From Nymphaea colorata (Eukaryota; Streptophyta; Magnoliopsida; Nymphaeales; Nymphaeaceae): a DNA stretch of 64,000 nt. The translations under genes were made by a program, and so were the position numbers. The notes below the pieces were generated by a model. The model worked only from the letters and a program-made list of their open reading frames with translations. It did not search any database and was not told the origin of the DNA. Shown here in pieces: positions 32,948 through 43,104 of the stretch (positions are counted from its first letter, which is position 1; each line of letters begins with the position of its first letter). The DNA is taken from assembly GCF_008831285.2 (NCBI RefSeq), contig NW_022204507.1, positions 1,986,001 to 2,050,000 on the forward strand, written 5' to 3'.

Positions 32948-33562
32948 CTCTCAACACAAAGGAGGAAACCGAGCCACGGAATAGGAAGTGCAGGCAAAAA
33001 GAATACAATCACATATCGAAAGACAACATGCTGATCATGAAGCAATATGCAGTTAACGCATGTAGCAATCCATAAGTCTGATCGGCTGGAAGAGGCAACA
33101 GCAGAGCTGAACGAAGAGAGATACCAGAGACGACGCTGAGAAGAAAATCAGCGTGCAGAACCACGGGCAGAGCAGCGGCGGAGCAGCGTGCAGCGGAGGA
33201 GCAGCGTGCAGAGCAGCGGCGGAGCAGCATGCAGCGGAAAGACGCTGAGAGGAAAATCAGCGTGCAGGCAGAGCAGCAGCGGCGGGAATGAGGTCAGGCG
33301 GCAGGCGGCGGCGAAGATGACAGGCGACGCAGCAACGGGCGCAGGCGTTCAGTATGCTGGGCAGAGCAACGGCAGAGTGCACACGCGGCGGCGGCGCAGG
33401 CGGACGGCCGCAGGCAGACGGCGGACTGAGGGACGGCAGACAGCAGACAGGCAGGGCGACGAGGGGCAGCAGGGATGGGTCGGGCGGCGGCAGCTGACGC
33501 CGACTAGGCGGCGGCTGGCGCCGCTCAGTCGGCGACAACCCGCTGAGGAGGAGACGGCTGGA
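32948..33562 (-). other. copia E leader with GCAGCGGCGGAGCAGC repeats
   Basis: Untranslated leader between PBS and gag. At 33160-33290 there are imperfect repeats of about 30 bp rich in GCAGAGCAGCGGCGGAGCA. Frames on either strand here are repeat artefacts. Confidence 0.75.
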
Positions 33563-33574
33563 GCTCTGATACCA
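33563..33574 (-). other. primer binding site, copia E
   Basis: The complement TGGTATCAGAGC is directly adjacent to the 5' LTR. Confidence 0.95.
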
Positions 33575-33738
33575 TGATAAATTTAAGAGAACTAATCTTT
33601 GATTTTTATCGAAAGAATCCCTAACTCCTCTTTATATAGACTAGAGGAGAGGGAAAAGTTACAAGAAAGTCATTAAAAGAAACATTATTACACAAGTGCC
33701 CTCTCAAGCCTAATACTGAATATAAGCACGTCTTAACA
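33575..33738 (-). repeat. 5' LTR of copia E
   Basis: 164 bp, identical to the 3' LTR by eye, followed by CTATT. Confidence 0.95.
33631..33638 (-). promoter_or_regulatory. TATA box of copia E 5' LTR
   Basis: The complement reads TATATAAA within TCTATATAAAGAGG, in the middle of the LTR as expected for a U3 promoter. Confidence 0.6.
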
Positions 33739-34632
33739 CTATTGTTTGTTGTGCTTGGAGCGTTGAGCTCCCGCCTTCCCAACCTAGGTGTCCTAGGGAA
33801 GGCTGAGTATCTCTCCTTGGAATTCACACATCCATGGCTGAGTGCTCTACCTCTGCAGTGGGTGAATAGATCCATACTGTTCTGGGCCACCACGGGAGTT
33901 GTCTCTCGGCTGTAGGCTGCCCGCGGTGTGCACGTGCCTGTGTTTGCACCCACAGGAACTGTCAATTCACTGAAGTTAATGGAAATGTAATGTATATGAA
34001 TGAAATGTATGTGATTGATGTGCTTGTGAATCTTGTGCTTACGAATGCAAATGAAATGTTTAAGCATGTCTTGCATGTGATTTGAAATTGTGTTACTGTG
34101 GCCATTGAGTGGCCTTCACATGTCGTGGTCTATTGTTAGGGGCCTTCTTGGCAAATGATGTGACTATGCCCTGACACGACATGATGATAGATTGTTTTTA
34201 TGATTGTTCTCATATTTGAGCCCTACCTAAAAGGGTTTGGCATTTTCCTAGCTTGTCATACTGCAAAGGCTAAGCCTTCAGTTGCTTCTTTTTTTTCAGG
34301 TTTTGGCGGACTCGGGGTAGCAGGTTGAGCAGATGGCTTCACTCACATCCTACTGGGGAGGTTTTGGGTCGTTTGTAGTGTCGGCGCATCGTGTTTTGGG
34401 TTATATTGATGTCTTGTTGTTGTTGGACATCAATCATATGGTTTGGGGCATTTTTGTCATACACATTGATGTAATTTTGTATCAACTGAAATTGTTATAT
34501 AAATGAAAGTTTGCCCCATTGTTTTGAATTGCTTGGCTCATCTCATTTTGAATTGTTGTGTCGTCGCACCTCAATGTCTTATGTTTAGAAAAAAAAATTT
34601 GAGGGTCAAAAGGGTTGGGGTGTGACAGTTCC

Positions 34633-35440
34633 ACTGAGCCATTAGATAAATACTTTATGGTAAAAACCTGTTTGGAGCCCACGACAGCGCAACCAAAAGA
34701 GGGATCAACCAATTCCCATGTCCCTCGTTGCAGTAGTGTCTCCATCTCATCCTGCATAGCTTGCCGCCACTTCAGGTCAAGTAATGTCTGTTCGTGACTT
34801 GAAGGAATTGAATTCACTGACAAGACTAACACAAACTGTTGTAAGCTACCACCAATATTGTCAGTAGAAGCAAATTGAGATATAGTATGCAAAGTACACT
34901 GTCGTTTGCCTTTGCCTAAGGCAATCAGTAAGTCTAAAGATATTTCAGAAGCATCATGTGGAGGAGGAGGAGGAGGAGGAGCAGTGAGGTCAGGTATACT
35001 TACATCCTGAGAAGCAACTGGTGCGCAGTCATGAGCAGAAGCATGTGAGCGGGTGTATACCAGTGGGGGATCATGGAATCTATTGACACTGGGAGGTGAA
35101 CCGGTGGCACACATAATAGACTGCAGGGGAACTGGCAGTATAGGTAAAGGAATAGACATCGACTTGTCTGATAGCGATGGAGTAGACTTGAAATAAGGAC
35201 GTGACTCAAAGAATGTAACATCTGCATTGATGTACTGCTTATGAGTATGGGAGTCAAAACAGATATAACCATTTTGGTGTTTTGAATAACCAATGAAAAT
35301 ACATTTAATTGATTGTGCACCAAGTTTACCCCTATTAGGACCAAGGATGTGAACAAAGCAAGTACACCCAAAGACTTTGGGTGGAAGGGAAAACAGTCTT
35401 TCTGGATAGAAAACTTGAATAGAAATTTAATTGTCAAGGG
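34633..35440 (-). pseudogene. copia C RT start and integrase-RT linker
   Basis: The frame 35159-34482 contains NRFHDPPLVYTRSH, a run of seven or more prolines (about residue 80), LIALGKGKRQCTLHTISQFASTDN, LDLKWRQAMQDEMETLLQRGTWELVD and VVGSKQVFTIKYLSNGSVE. Residues after GSVE are read from the inserted LTR. Upstream, in other frames, are LGPNRGKLGAQSI and NADVTFFESRPYF (35200-35390). The long Pro run is linker, not domain. Confidence 0.82.
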
Positions 35441-36240
35441 ATGAAAACGGAAGACGTTTAATTAGATAACATGCAGTGAGAATGGCATCACCCCAAAATT
35501 GGGCCGGAACACAACTATATATCATGAGAGTACGAGCCATGTCTAGTAGTTGACGATGTTTACGATCAGCAATACCATTTTGTTGAGAAGTGTAGGGACA
35601 AGTAAATTGACGGCAAATTCAATATTTGGTGTAAAATTGCAGCAATGTATTGGATTTGAACTCACAAGCATTATCAGTGTGAATGTTTTTGACAATGGAT
35701 AATGCGCGAATGTTTTTGACAATGGAACCAAACTGAGCCTTTATTTCAATAATGAAATTTTGAAGAATACAAATAATTTCAGACCTCTCTTTTAACAAGA
35801 ACACCCAACTAAGACGAAAAAAATCGTCGACAATAACAAGGTGATGCCTAAACTTGGCTCGGCTTACCACCCAGCGAGGCCCTCAAACATCAACATGAAT
35901 GAGATCAAAAACTGCATGACTCGACCGACTAATACTGGAAGGAAAACTACTGCTAGTGTATTTGCCCAATTGACAGGCCTCACACTGAAATGACTCGAAC
36001 ACAAAAATATTAAGGAGGACACCACGGAGCTTGGATAATGAAGGATGGCCTCGTCAAAGATGCCACTGATACGGGCTAGGCTTAGATAGAGCCATAGATG
36101 CCACACCCTCCACTGCATGTGACAGAATGTAAACTCCCTTGTGCTCATGGCCGCCACCAATCGTCTTCCCATTTTGCAAGTCCTGAAAAATACATGAACC
36201 AGGATCAAATCTGACTCTACATTGCAAATTCTTTGTCAAT
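35441..36240 (-). pseudogene. copia C integrase and GAG-pre-integrase
   Basis: Motifs: FQDLQNGKTIGGGHEHKGVY (about 36170), YQWHL then a stop and RGHPSLSKL, CEACQLGKYTSSSFPSS, VIVDDFFRLSWVFLLKERSE, HTDNACEFKS (catalytic Asp), and TSQQNGIADRKHRQLLDMART near 35540-35600. A 27-nt duplication inserts an extra NIRALSIVK segment before the catalytic Asp. Many stops. Confidence 0.8.
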
Positions 36241-36600
36241 TGAGTAATAGACAGAAGATTAGCAGGAAATTATGGTGCATATAAAACATTAGAAAGAGAT
36301 ACAAAACTAGATATTTCACATCCCCAACTCCCATAATAAGAGAGTTTTCCATTGGCAAGTCTAACATGTTGAGGTTATGCAAAACGATACAATAAGGTAA
36401 ATGAGTCAGGCTAACTGCAGAAATGTTTCGAAGCCCCAGAATCAATAATCCACACAGAACCTGGTTCACGGGAAGTACTACCAACAGACAAAGAAAAATC
36501 CACCATAACCAAGGATGCAGTAGCAGACGTCGAGGTAGGGAGAGATCGCTGAGTCATAAGCTGATCATACTCTACCTTGCTCAGTCACCGTGGAGCTATC
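36241..36600 (-). pseudogene. copia C protease
   Basis: VWIIDSGASKHFCS (catalytic DSG present, about 36430-36455), HVRLANGKLSYYGSWG, NVLYAP, FPANLLSI and QLTKNLQCRVRFDPGSC across frames with stops. Upstream LSKVEYDQLMTQRS links to Gag. Confidence 0.8.
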
Positions 36601-37444
36601 AAGAGTCGTCAAAGAAGGAATCTCTTCAAGTAGTGTAGCAGCTCGGGCAAACCTTATAGGAATCTGAGAAGTGAATCTCCCTCCGCCACCTGAGGTACTG
36701 AATCCTCTTCCATGGAAACTAGGAGCTGGACAACCATGTTTGTCCCAACATCTATCTTCTAAATGTTCCAATTTGCCACAGTGTACATACTGAAATCTCC
36801 CTCTGCCCCCTACACCACGACCTGAGCCACTTCCTCTTGTAGCATGTCCACGTCCTCCAGCGCAGCAGCAGGAGACTCACCTTAGGGCTAAGAGAGAGAT
36901 ACAACCAATCTACTGAGTCTATTATATGCCTCAGCAAGATCTAGAATTTCTATGCCAGTAAGCATCTGAACTTTAGCTACCTCATATTTATGGGACAAAC
37001 CAGCCAAGAACTTTGCCACCATTGTCTGCTCAAAATGAGTCTTGTAACATGCCTGACATGGAGGTCGAAGAGCCTTCAATCGTTCATACACTGCTATAAC
37101 TGAAGCAAAGTGTTGAGATAATTCCAAGTCACCTTGCTGCAGTTTGAGTAACTCCTCCTCAACTTGTAAATTTTTGAAACATTCTTGTCATGAGAATAGG
37201 TGTGTCTCAAAAAAGTCTACACGTGTTTAGCAGTTGTATAGTAAGCAAGAGTAGGAGCGATATCAGACTGCACACTGTTCATAATCCACGACATAACAAT
37301 ACTATTATCTTCTTTCCATGTGATATACTTTACTGTTTTAACATTTGGTTCATCTTCTTCAATGATATGGTCTTTCCGATGTCCTACTACAGACATCATG
37401 AACATACACGACCAAATTTCATAGTTTTGACCATCTAATTTCAC
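36601..37444 (-). pseudogene. copia C gag
   Basis: KLDGQNYEIWSCMFMMSVVGHRK at the start (37444-37370), WKEDNSIVMSWIMNSVQSDIAPTLAYY, a stop, then LSQHFASVIAVYERLKALRPPC and MVAKFLAGLSHKYEVAKVQML. A knuckle reads YVHCGKLEHLEDRCWDKHG, with the first Cys changed to Tyr. Frameshifts at about 37200, 37120 and 36880. Confidence 0.82.
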
Positions 37445-37944
37445 AGTCGAAGCATAGAAAAATGGATTCCCAACAACTTTGTATTCAGTATGAGACTCGA
37501 TCTTAGGGTTGTCTGAACCACACAGTCTGACTATAATACGTAGCAGTAAGTAGAATATGCAGCAGCAGTGAGCAGTAAGTAGAACACGCAGCAGTAAGTA
37601 GAATATGCAGCAACCGTGAGCAGTAAGTAGAACACACAGCAGTAGTTAAAGCAATAAACTGTTGCTAAGAAGCTTTCTGCTAAAAAAAATTTCACTTTAT
37701 AACGTAGAGAGCTGGTCCACAGCAGACAAGAAGCAGGTTATCATAGGTATCTTTTCCATGCCTCATTTAATTCCACATGTACCAGTCATAACATTCACGC
37801 CATGCCACAACTTGAAGACTGCTCATATATTCCACAGACATGATAAAAGATCACTTTTAATAGTTACTACTATTACCACGCATCAACTTGAAGACTGATT
37901 ATATATATTCCACAGACATGATAAAAAATCACTTTTAACATTTA

Positions 37945-38140
37945 CTGTTGTTGCCAAGCTTAGCATAAGTTACCAGCGACAAGGAAGAAGATTTTGTTGT
38001 TTCCATGCTTAGCATAAGTTACCAGCGACAAGGAAGAAGACTTTGTTGTTCCCATGCTTAGCAGAAGTGACCAGCGTCAATGAAGAATACTCTGTTGTTC
38101 CCACGCTTAGTAGAAGTGACCAGCGACAAGGACCATTAGC
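37945..38140 (-). repeat. 49-bp tandem repeats in copia C leader
   Basis: About four units with an exact 49-bp period (marker GCTTAG at 37958, 38007, 38056 and 38105) and core AGAAGTGACCAGCGACAAGG. The same unit occurs three times in copia J (63470-63600). Nearby 37530-37640 carries a second, shorter repeat based on GCAGTAAGTAGAA. Confidence 0.85.
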
Positions 38141-38349
38141 TATTTTGCAACCACGTCCACTTCAACAAGGCATCAATCTAGGGTTTTCATCTTTTGTTAA
38201 GAAAACCCTAGATCAAGACCCAATATGCACGATCCACAAGTTTTACCCACAAAATCCCCAACGATAATAGAAGAAGAGGAAGAAGATGGGCAAGATGATG
38301 AGGGAGAGAAAAAAGTGTCAGTTCCAAGAAGGGTTGGGCTCTGATACCA

Positions 38350-38539
38350 TGTTGCTGGAAGCAAGAAGAGAGAGAAGAAGCAGTTGAGAACGAGAGAGAG
38401 AAAAAAAAATCTTTTCGTTGTTCCAATAGTCGGCCCTATTCTCAGGTTAAATGAGAACTAGGATAAGATAACAAATTACAAGATTAGTCCACTACTCGAA
38501 TCAAACTCTTCAATATTCAAAAGACCACCTAATTCAACA
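38350..38539 (-). repeat. 5' LTR of copia C with PBS at 38338-38349
   Basis: 190 bp, reading TGTTGAATTAGG...CCAGCAACA on the minus strand. The complement of 38338-38349 is TGGTATCAGAGC. The 3' partner was lost, so no target duplication can be checked; the flank is GTTAC (38540-38544). Confidence 0.85.
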
Positions 38540-38756
38540 GTTACAATACAATGTAACTATTGGAACAACCAATGCATGTTATGATATGCTCTTTACAAGA
38601 TTGGTATTAGCTATGAGATGACATACATGGTTTATGCTCCAAACGTAAGTGCGAGCCAAATAAAAACAGCTCAAAATTCAAAGAATTTCAAAAATAAACT
38701 TTTCCATCGCAAAGGAACAACCACTGCCTTCAATTGAAGAATGAGATCTATCTTAC

Positions 38757-39017
38757 CAAAATATCCAGTCCCTCATAATTCTCAAGAATCCACTCAGCAA
38801 ATAGTTTGACAGATGTAGAATCAAGAACATCCAATGGATGGTGATTAACATTTAATCCTTCCTTTTGCAACAAAAGCATTGCAGCTTGACCTTCATCACT
38901 GTGTCTTGATGTAATGATAACATGCAAGCCATGCCTTCCAAGTTGTCTAGCAATCGCAAATCCAATCCCTCTATTACTTCCGGTCACCACAGCAACAGTT
39001 TTTGGAGACCACCATCT
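38757..39017 (-). CDS. SDR gene, exon 2 (nucleotide-binding fold)
   Basis: A 261-nt exon with acceptor TGCTTTAG and donor GTAAGATAG. It encodes TVAVVTGSNRGIGFAIARQL (the TGxxxGIG cofactor-binding loop), HGLHVIITSRHSDEGQAAMLLLQ, NHHPLDVLDS (the LDV motif that contacts the adenine ring) and YEGLDIL, which leads into VNNAG of exon 3. By family pattern and exon 1 phase the exon should begin with WWSPK, but a run of seven A (38999-39005) puts WWSP and TVAVVTG in different frames. Read alone, an ATG at the exon edge opens the frame (MVVSKKTVAVV, 87 codons). Either the gene is broken, the run is miscounted, or an alternative start is used. Confidence 0.88.
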
Positions 39018-40425
39018 AAAGCATATTTCATCAAGGAAAAATGTCAGCTAGTCTTTACAATCAAAAACTGAAAGACACATAGTGACTCTGATCCATCAAG
39101 GAATATAGATGAATCAGGGGAACATCCATCAAAACTTACCAGTTCAATAGCTACTTGATGCCATTAAGCCCAAAAAGATTATTAAGTTAGATATCTTTCC
39201 ATTAACATTTTCAAGCATACATAATTTCAAAATTATGCATTTTAGTAATTTGTATTAATATCCTGTTAAAAAGGTCCCACTAAAGAAAAGAAAGAAATGC
39301 ACAACAAGAAAAAAAAATACGATGAACAGTTGCAAAAAGAAAAGTGTTTCTGGAAAATATCACAGTAGCAAATGCCATGCTTCAATTAGATGAACATGTG
39401 GAAGTTATCAACTGCCTAAACCATACGAAAGTAGCAACACAAACAATAGATAAGTAAGACCAAAAATTTCTTATCTTTGGCATTCAACTAGAGCATGAAT
39501 GTTTGGTCATTTAGTTCTTCTAGAGTGCTAAATCATTAGTCCATTTAAAACCACTCAATAAGTAGTGGTGGCTTCACCTATAATAGTAAAATTTTATTCC
39601 ATTTCCAGCCATGGGATAATCAGCAAGAATCCAGTAGTGTGTGAAACCACAAGCCTCTGCATAGGAATGAGCAAGATGTGCATGTCTGTATTGGATAAGG
39701 AGAGAGTGAGAGTTGCTCACTTCTTAAGTTTTGAATTCCTTTAACTAATTATGAGTCATTTATCTACATATGACACATGAAACTTTTAGGTCATACTGAT
39801 TGAAACTGTGAAACTAAGAGAGTGGCTCTATGTCTCATGGACACCTTTGTCTAGCTCCATACCCGTGTCCATACGACCCAAAACAGGTACAAGTACAGCC
39901 CAGGACACAGCCAGGACATGTGTCAAAGGGTATTGGTTGCAGTCAATGCACCCATGACCATATCCAACCATTTCTGGACTCGATCAAAAGTGAGCAAGTT
40001 ATTTTTTGTCCAATAATTAGGGCTTCCTTTTTTCTTTTTTCTTTGTTACTATGTCTATACATTGGCAAATAAGAGCCTTTGATGGAGTCGAGGGCTCTAA
40101 GCAACATCTGTGGGTTGATAGTGCTCTTGACTTGTCTGTGATATTTTTCCGTGACTTTTTTTGTTGACTGGTGTTAGCTCCAATGAAACAGCAGGTACCC
40201 AATATGTTGAACATCTTGGACACATTCGTGCATGTCTGGGCATCGTTTTCCTCCAGCAATCCCTATTTTCATTTTTCTGTCAAGCCCTCAAATCTCTGGC
40301 GATTTCATTCTGCCCTCCGGCAATTGGTATTGAGTCGACTTCTCCTTCTTTCCTACGCTGCTTCAATGTTCTTTTTATTCTTATTACTAATGGTATTCAA
40401 TCATCAGTTCATACTTTTTCATTTT
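39018..40425. other. intron 1, 3' part, nothing recognised
   Basis: AT-rich noncoding DNA between the exon 2 acceptor and copia F. Short frames at 39830-40464 resemble nothing known. Confidence 0.5.
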
Positions 40426-40430
40426 CGCAT

Positions 40431-40638
40431 TGTTAAAGATGTTTCTGCAATATTAGAAAGTTGAATAGTAGTTATTTAAATATTTTCTTATATTTAGTGA
40501 ACTGAATCTGTAATTGTTATATTGCCAACCCTAATCTCTTTTAATATGAGATTAGGGTCACGTGAATAAGGAAGAAAGTGTTTCCTCTCTCTCTCTCTCT
40601 CTCTCTCTCACATCCCCTTCTTCCTCCAATATTCAACA
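40431..40638 (+). repeat. 5' LTR of copia F
   Basis: 208 bp, TGTTAAAGAT...ATTCAACA, including a (CT)n tract at 40591-40609 whose length largely explains the 5-bp difference from the 3' LTR. Confidence 0.9.
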
Positions 40639-41508
40639 TGGTAGCAAAGCAACAAACCTAGGGCTGTGTGATCTAGGGTTTCACGCCTAAGGTTCCCTTC
40701 TCCTCTCATTTCTCCTCACTTCCGCCAAACTAGGGTTTCACACCTAGGGTTCTTGCTGTTTACAAAACAAGCAAGTTGATTGGTTGGTTGGATAGGGGCT
40801 AATCACGTTTTAACATGTGAAAACATGATTAGCACGCTTGTGTTGTTGCTGCTGTCGTGAAGTTGCTGAAAGCTGCTGCCATTGAAGCATATCACGTCGC
40901 TCAAATGGTGAATCAGATCAGACTTTGCTGCAAAATCAGGTCTAACTCAAGTGCAGCCGTGGAAGATGTTTAGGCCAAAGAACGTCGGATCTGCTAGGGC
41001 AGTCTGATCTGTTTAGTTGTGTGGTGCCTGGTGGATTCCCACAGGCAAAGGTATGTCGTGTTGGCAGGTTCAGTCTTTTCCCTACATCATTGAAGTGAGA
41101 CAAGTTTGAAATTGTATGGAGTAGGCAGATTTCTGTTTTCTCTGTGTATCGTTGAAGTTAGACAGGTTTTCTCTGCTGTCAAACTTGTGCTTGTTTGCTA
41201 CCTATTATCGACATCTGAAAGTGTTGCCTGCTATCCACGTCTGAAAACAGTCTTCCGATTTGTTTTGTGTTTGTGTTCAACCTGATACTTAAGTGGATCT
41301 CATGGAGGTTACTTCTGCTGTAATCAGATTTTTATGTTGACTGTGTGGGGCAGAGTCAATCTGCTGCTTGTGGATGTAATTTGATGTGAGGAGCAGAATG
41401 ACCTGCAGATCGTGGATATGAAATCTATAAGTTGAGATCTCATTAGTTGTGGACTGCTGCTAATCGTAAAGTTCCTGCTTGTGTTGCGGTCATCGGCTGA
41501 AATTATTT
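40639..41508 (+). other. copia F PBS and leader
   Basis: 40639-40650 reads TGGTAGCAAAGC, the initiator tRNA-Met primer site with changes from TGGTATCAGAGC. The rest is noncoding leader, ending where the copia G LTR begins. Confidence 0.75.
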
Positions 41509-41698
41509 TGTTGAGTTTGTGATCGTGAGAGAAAGAGAGAGAAGAAAAACGTCCAAAAATCTTATTGATCACTTACCCTAACCCTTAAGGGAGAATTAGG
41601 GTACAAAACAGAATTACAATGTAAACCAAAAAGTTATTGTAAATAATTAAAGAACTGTAAAGTTCTTTAATATTCTAAAAACTACCTCAACGTCAACA
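41509..41698 (-). repeat. 3' LTR of copia G
   Basis: Starts TGTTGACGTTGAGG on the minus strand next to the polypurine tract (complement of CTCCCCCTCAAGCTGG). The outer end is inferred (TG at about 41509), with no partner LTR to compare. Confidence 0.65.
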
Positions 41699-42522
41699 CT
41701 CCCCCTCAAGCTGGAGCATAGATATCTACCATGCTCAGCTTGTTACAACACTTTGAAAATTCACTAATTGCAAGAGCTTTAGTAAAGATATCAGCAGTTT
41801 GTTCTTCAGAGACCACGTGAGTTGTATAAATCACTCCTCCTTGAACTAAATCACAAATGTAATGGCAGTCTACTTCGATGCGTTTAGTTCGTTCGTGAAA
41901 GACTGGGTTATTTGCAATATAGGTGGCTGCCCTGTTATCACAAAACATTGTCATAAATAGTTGAACTGGAATGTCAAGGCTTTCAAGCATGGATTTAACC
42001 CATGTTAATTTTGTTGTCATTTGGGCCATTGCCCTATATTCTGACTCAGCACTAGATCATGAGACCACATTCTGTTTCTTGCTCCTCCAGGATATAAGAT
42101 TCTCTCATACAAAAACACAAAATCTAGTAGTAGATTTTCTATCTTCAACGGATCCTGCATAGTCTGCATCACTATAGGCTTGGACATCTAAGGTTTTCCC
42201 TTTCTTGAATAGTAGTCCTTTACCAGGAGAGGACTTTAAGTATTTGACTATCATCAATGCAACTTCCCAATGAATCTACCTTGGTTTCTCCATAAATTGA
42301 CTCAGCTTTCCCACTGCAAAACTAATATCCGGTCTTGTAACTGTCACATAAAGAAGCTTTCCAATTAAGGATCTATACATCTTGGCTTTTACAGGTTCTG
42401 ACTGCTCATCATGTAAGTGCAATCGAGGATTCATGGGAATGGTGGCAGGTTTTGCACCCAACATTCCAGTGTCTTGCAATAAGGCTAAAATGTACTTTCT
42501 TTGAGAGAGAACTATTTCTTCC
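41699..42522 (-). pseudogene. copia G late RT and RNase H
   Basis: VLSQRKYILALLQDTGMLGAKPATIPMNPR, GKLLYVTVTRPDISFAVGKLSQFMEKPR (42276-42510), DADYAGS, YCDNRA-like [33 protein letters not shown] and TADIFTKAL (41706-42029). Stops at about 42060 and 42105. The upstream part is at 47662 beyond copia H. Confidence 0.85.
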
Positions 42523-42766
42523 TGTTGATAGATCGTATGTTTCGGGTCCGGATCCATACCCGACCCGCCTTGTAGCCCGTTTTGGGCACTACTTAAGTCA
42601 TGTAACCCTAATCCTTATGTGAATGATAATCAAAAGAGAGAGAGAGTCTGGTTGTTAGTGGGCACCAACTCCTCCTCATTCGTGGTTTTTTCTCCCTCGT
42701 GTTGAGGGTTTTCCACGTTACATCGTGATTGTTGTTCCTCTTCCTCTTCTTGTTTGTATTTCTACA
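42523..42766 (+). repeat. 5' LTR of copia H
   Basis: TGTTGATAGATC...TTTCTACA, directly followed by the primer binding site. Confidence 0.94.
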
Positions 42767-43104
42767 TGGTATCAGAGCCGTGAAGTTCCGGCATTAACGT
42801 GTTGGAGGAGGCGCCCCGACCTGTTTATCGTCGGATGGAGCCACTGCTTATCGCCGTCGTCCGACGCCAAGACGACTGCCGCCGCCGTCCGCCCTTCCGC
42901 CGCTCGTCCTCCTGCACTCGGCGAGCGCCTCCAAGCGCCGCCCTCTGCTCTTGCGCCGCCAAGGGCCTCCCGCCGCCGTTTTCTGTTCCCGCTGCCGTCA
43001 AGCGCCTCACGCTCCGCCCTTCTGCCACCGCCGCCGTCTTCAGGGTTCCACGCTGCAGTTGCTCCCTGCCTTTGTTGCTCTCGTCGTTGTGTGGGTCTGT
43101 CATT

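Larger units (their letters stand above)
28675..33738 (-). mobile_element. Ty1/copia element E, youngest and nearly intact (5.06 kb)
   Basis: Two 164-bp LTRs that are identical base for base when compared by eye, duplication CTATT (28670-28674, 33739-33743), PBS and polypurine tract. Two long minus-strand frames together cover the whole polyprotein with all catalytic motifs. A single frameshift in the integrase-RT linker is the only visible defect. It sits inside the second solo LTR. Confidence 0.95.
21179..34627. mobile_element. second full solo LTR of the 3-kb family, containing copia D and E
   Basis: Starts TGTAACAC and ends GGGGTGTGACA, with the perfect duplication GTTCC at 21174-21178 and 34628-34632. 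After removal of copia D (23017-28365) and copia E (28675-33743), about 3031 bp remain, close to the 3015 bp of the first copy, and the remaining parts run in parallel with it (for example the GAGTGTCTCCTCGACCCCAA block at 4187 and 22843). Confidence 0.85.
21126..38539 (-). mobile_element. Ty1/copia element C (3' end missing), host of the nested stack
   Basis: Minus-strand element with 5' LTR 38350-38539, leader, gag, protease, integrase and the beginning of RT. Inside RT it is split by a 3-kb-family LTR (21179-34627): RT residues up to KYLSNGSVE lie at 34633 and onward, and [16 protein letters not shown] at 21126-21178. After that the element ends abruptly; the rest of RT, RNase H and 3' LTR are lost. 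It resembles element 1 and copia J. Confidence 0.85.

Noticed and set aside
33188-33577. 129-codon Arg/Gly-rich plus-strand ORF
   Set aside because: Complement of the repeat-rich copia E leader and PBS; no coding signal.
37945-38140. Regular 49-bp repeats, considered as a CRISPR-like array
   Set aside because: Head-to-tail units without unique spacers, in a plant retrotransposon leader.
39830-40464. Short plus-strand ORFs upstream of copia F
   Set aside because: No motif, overlapping in several frames, intronic position.
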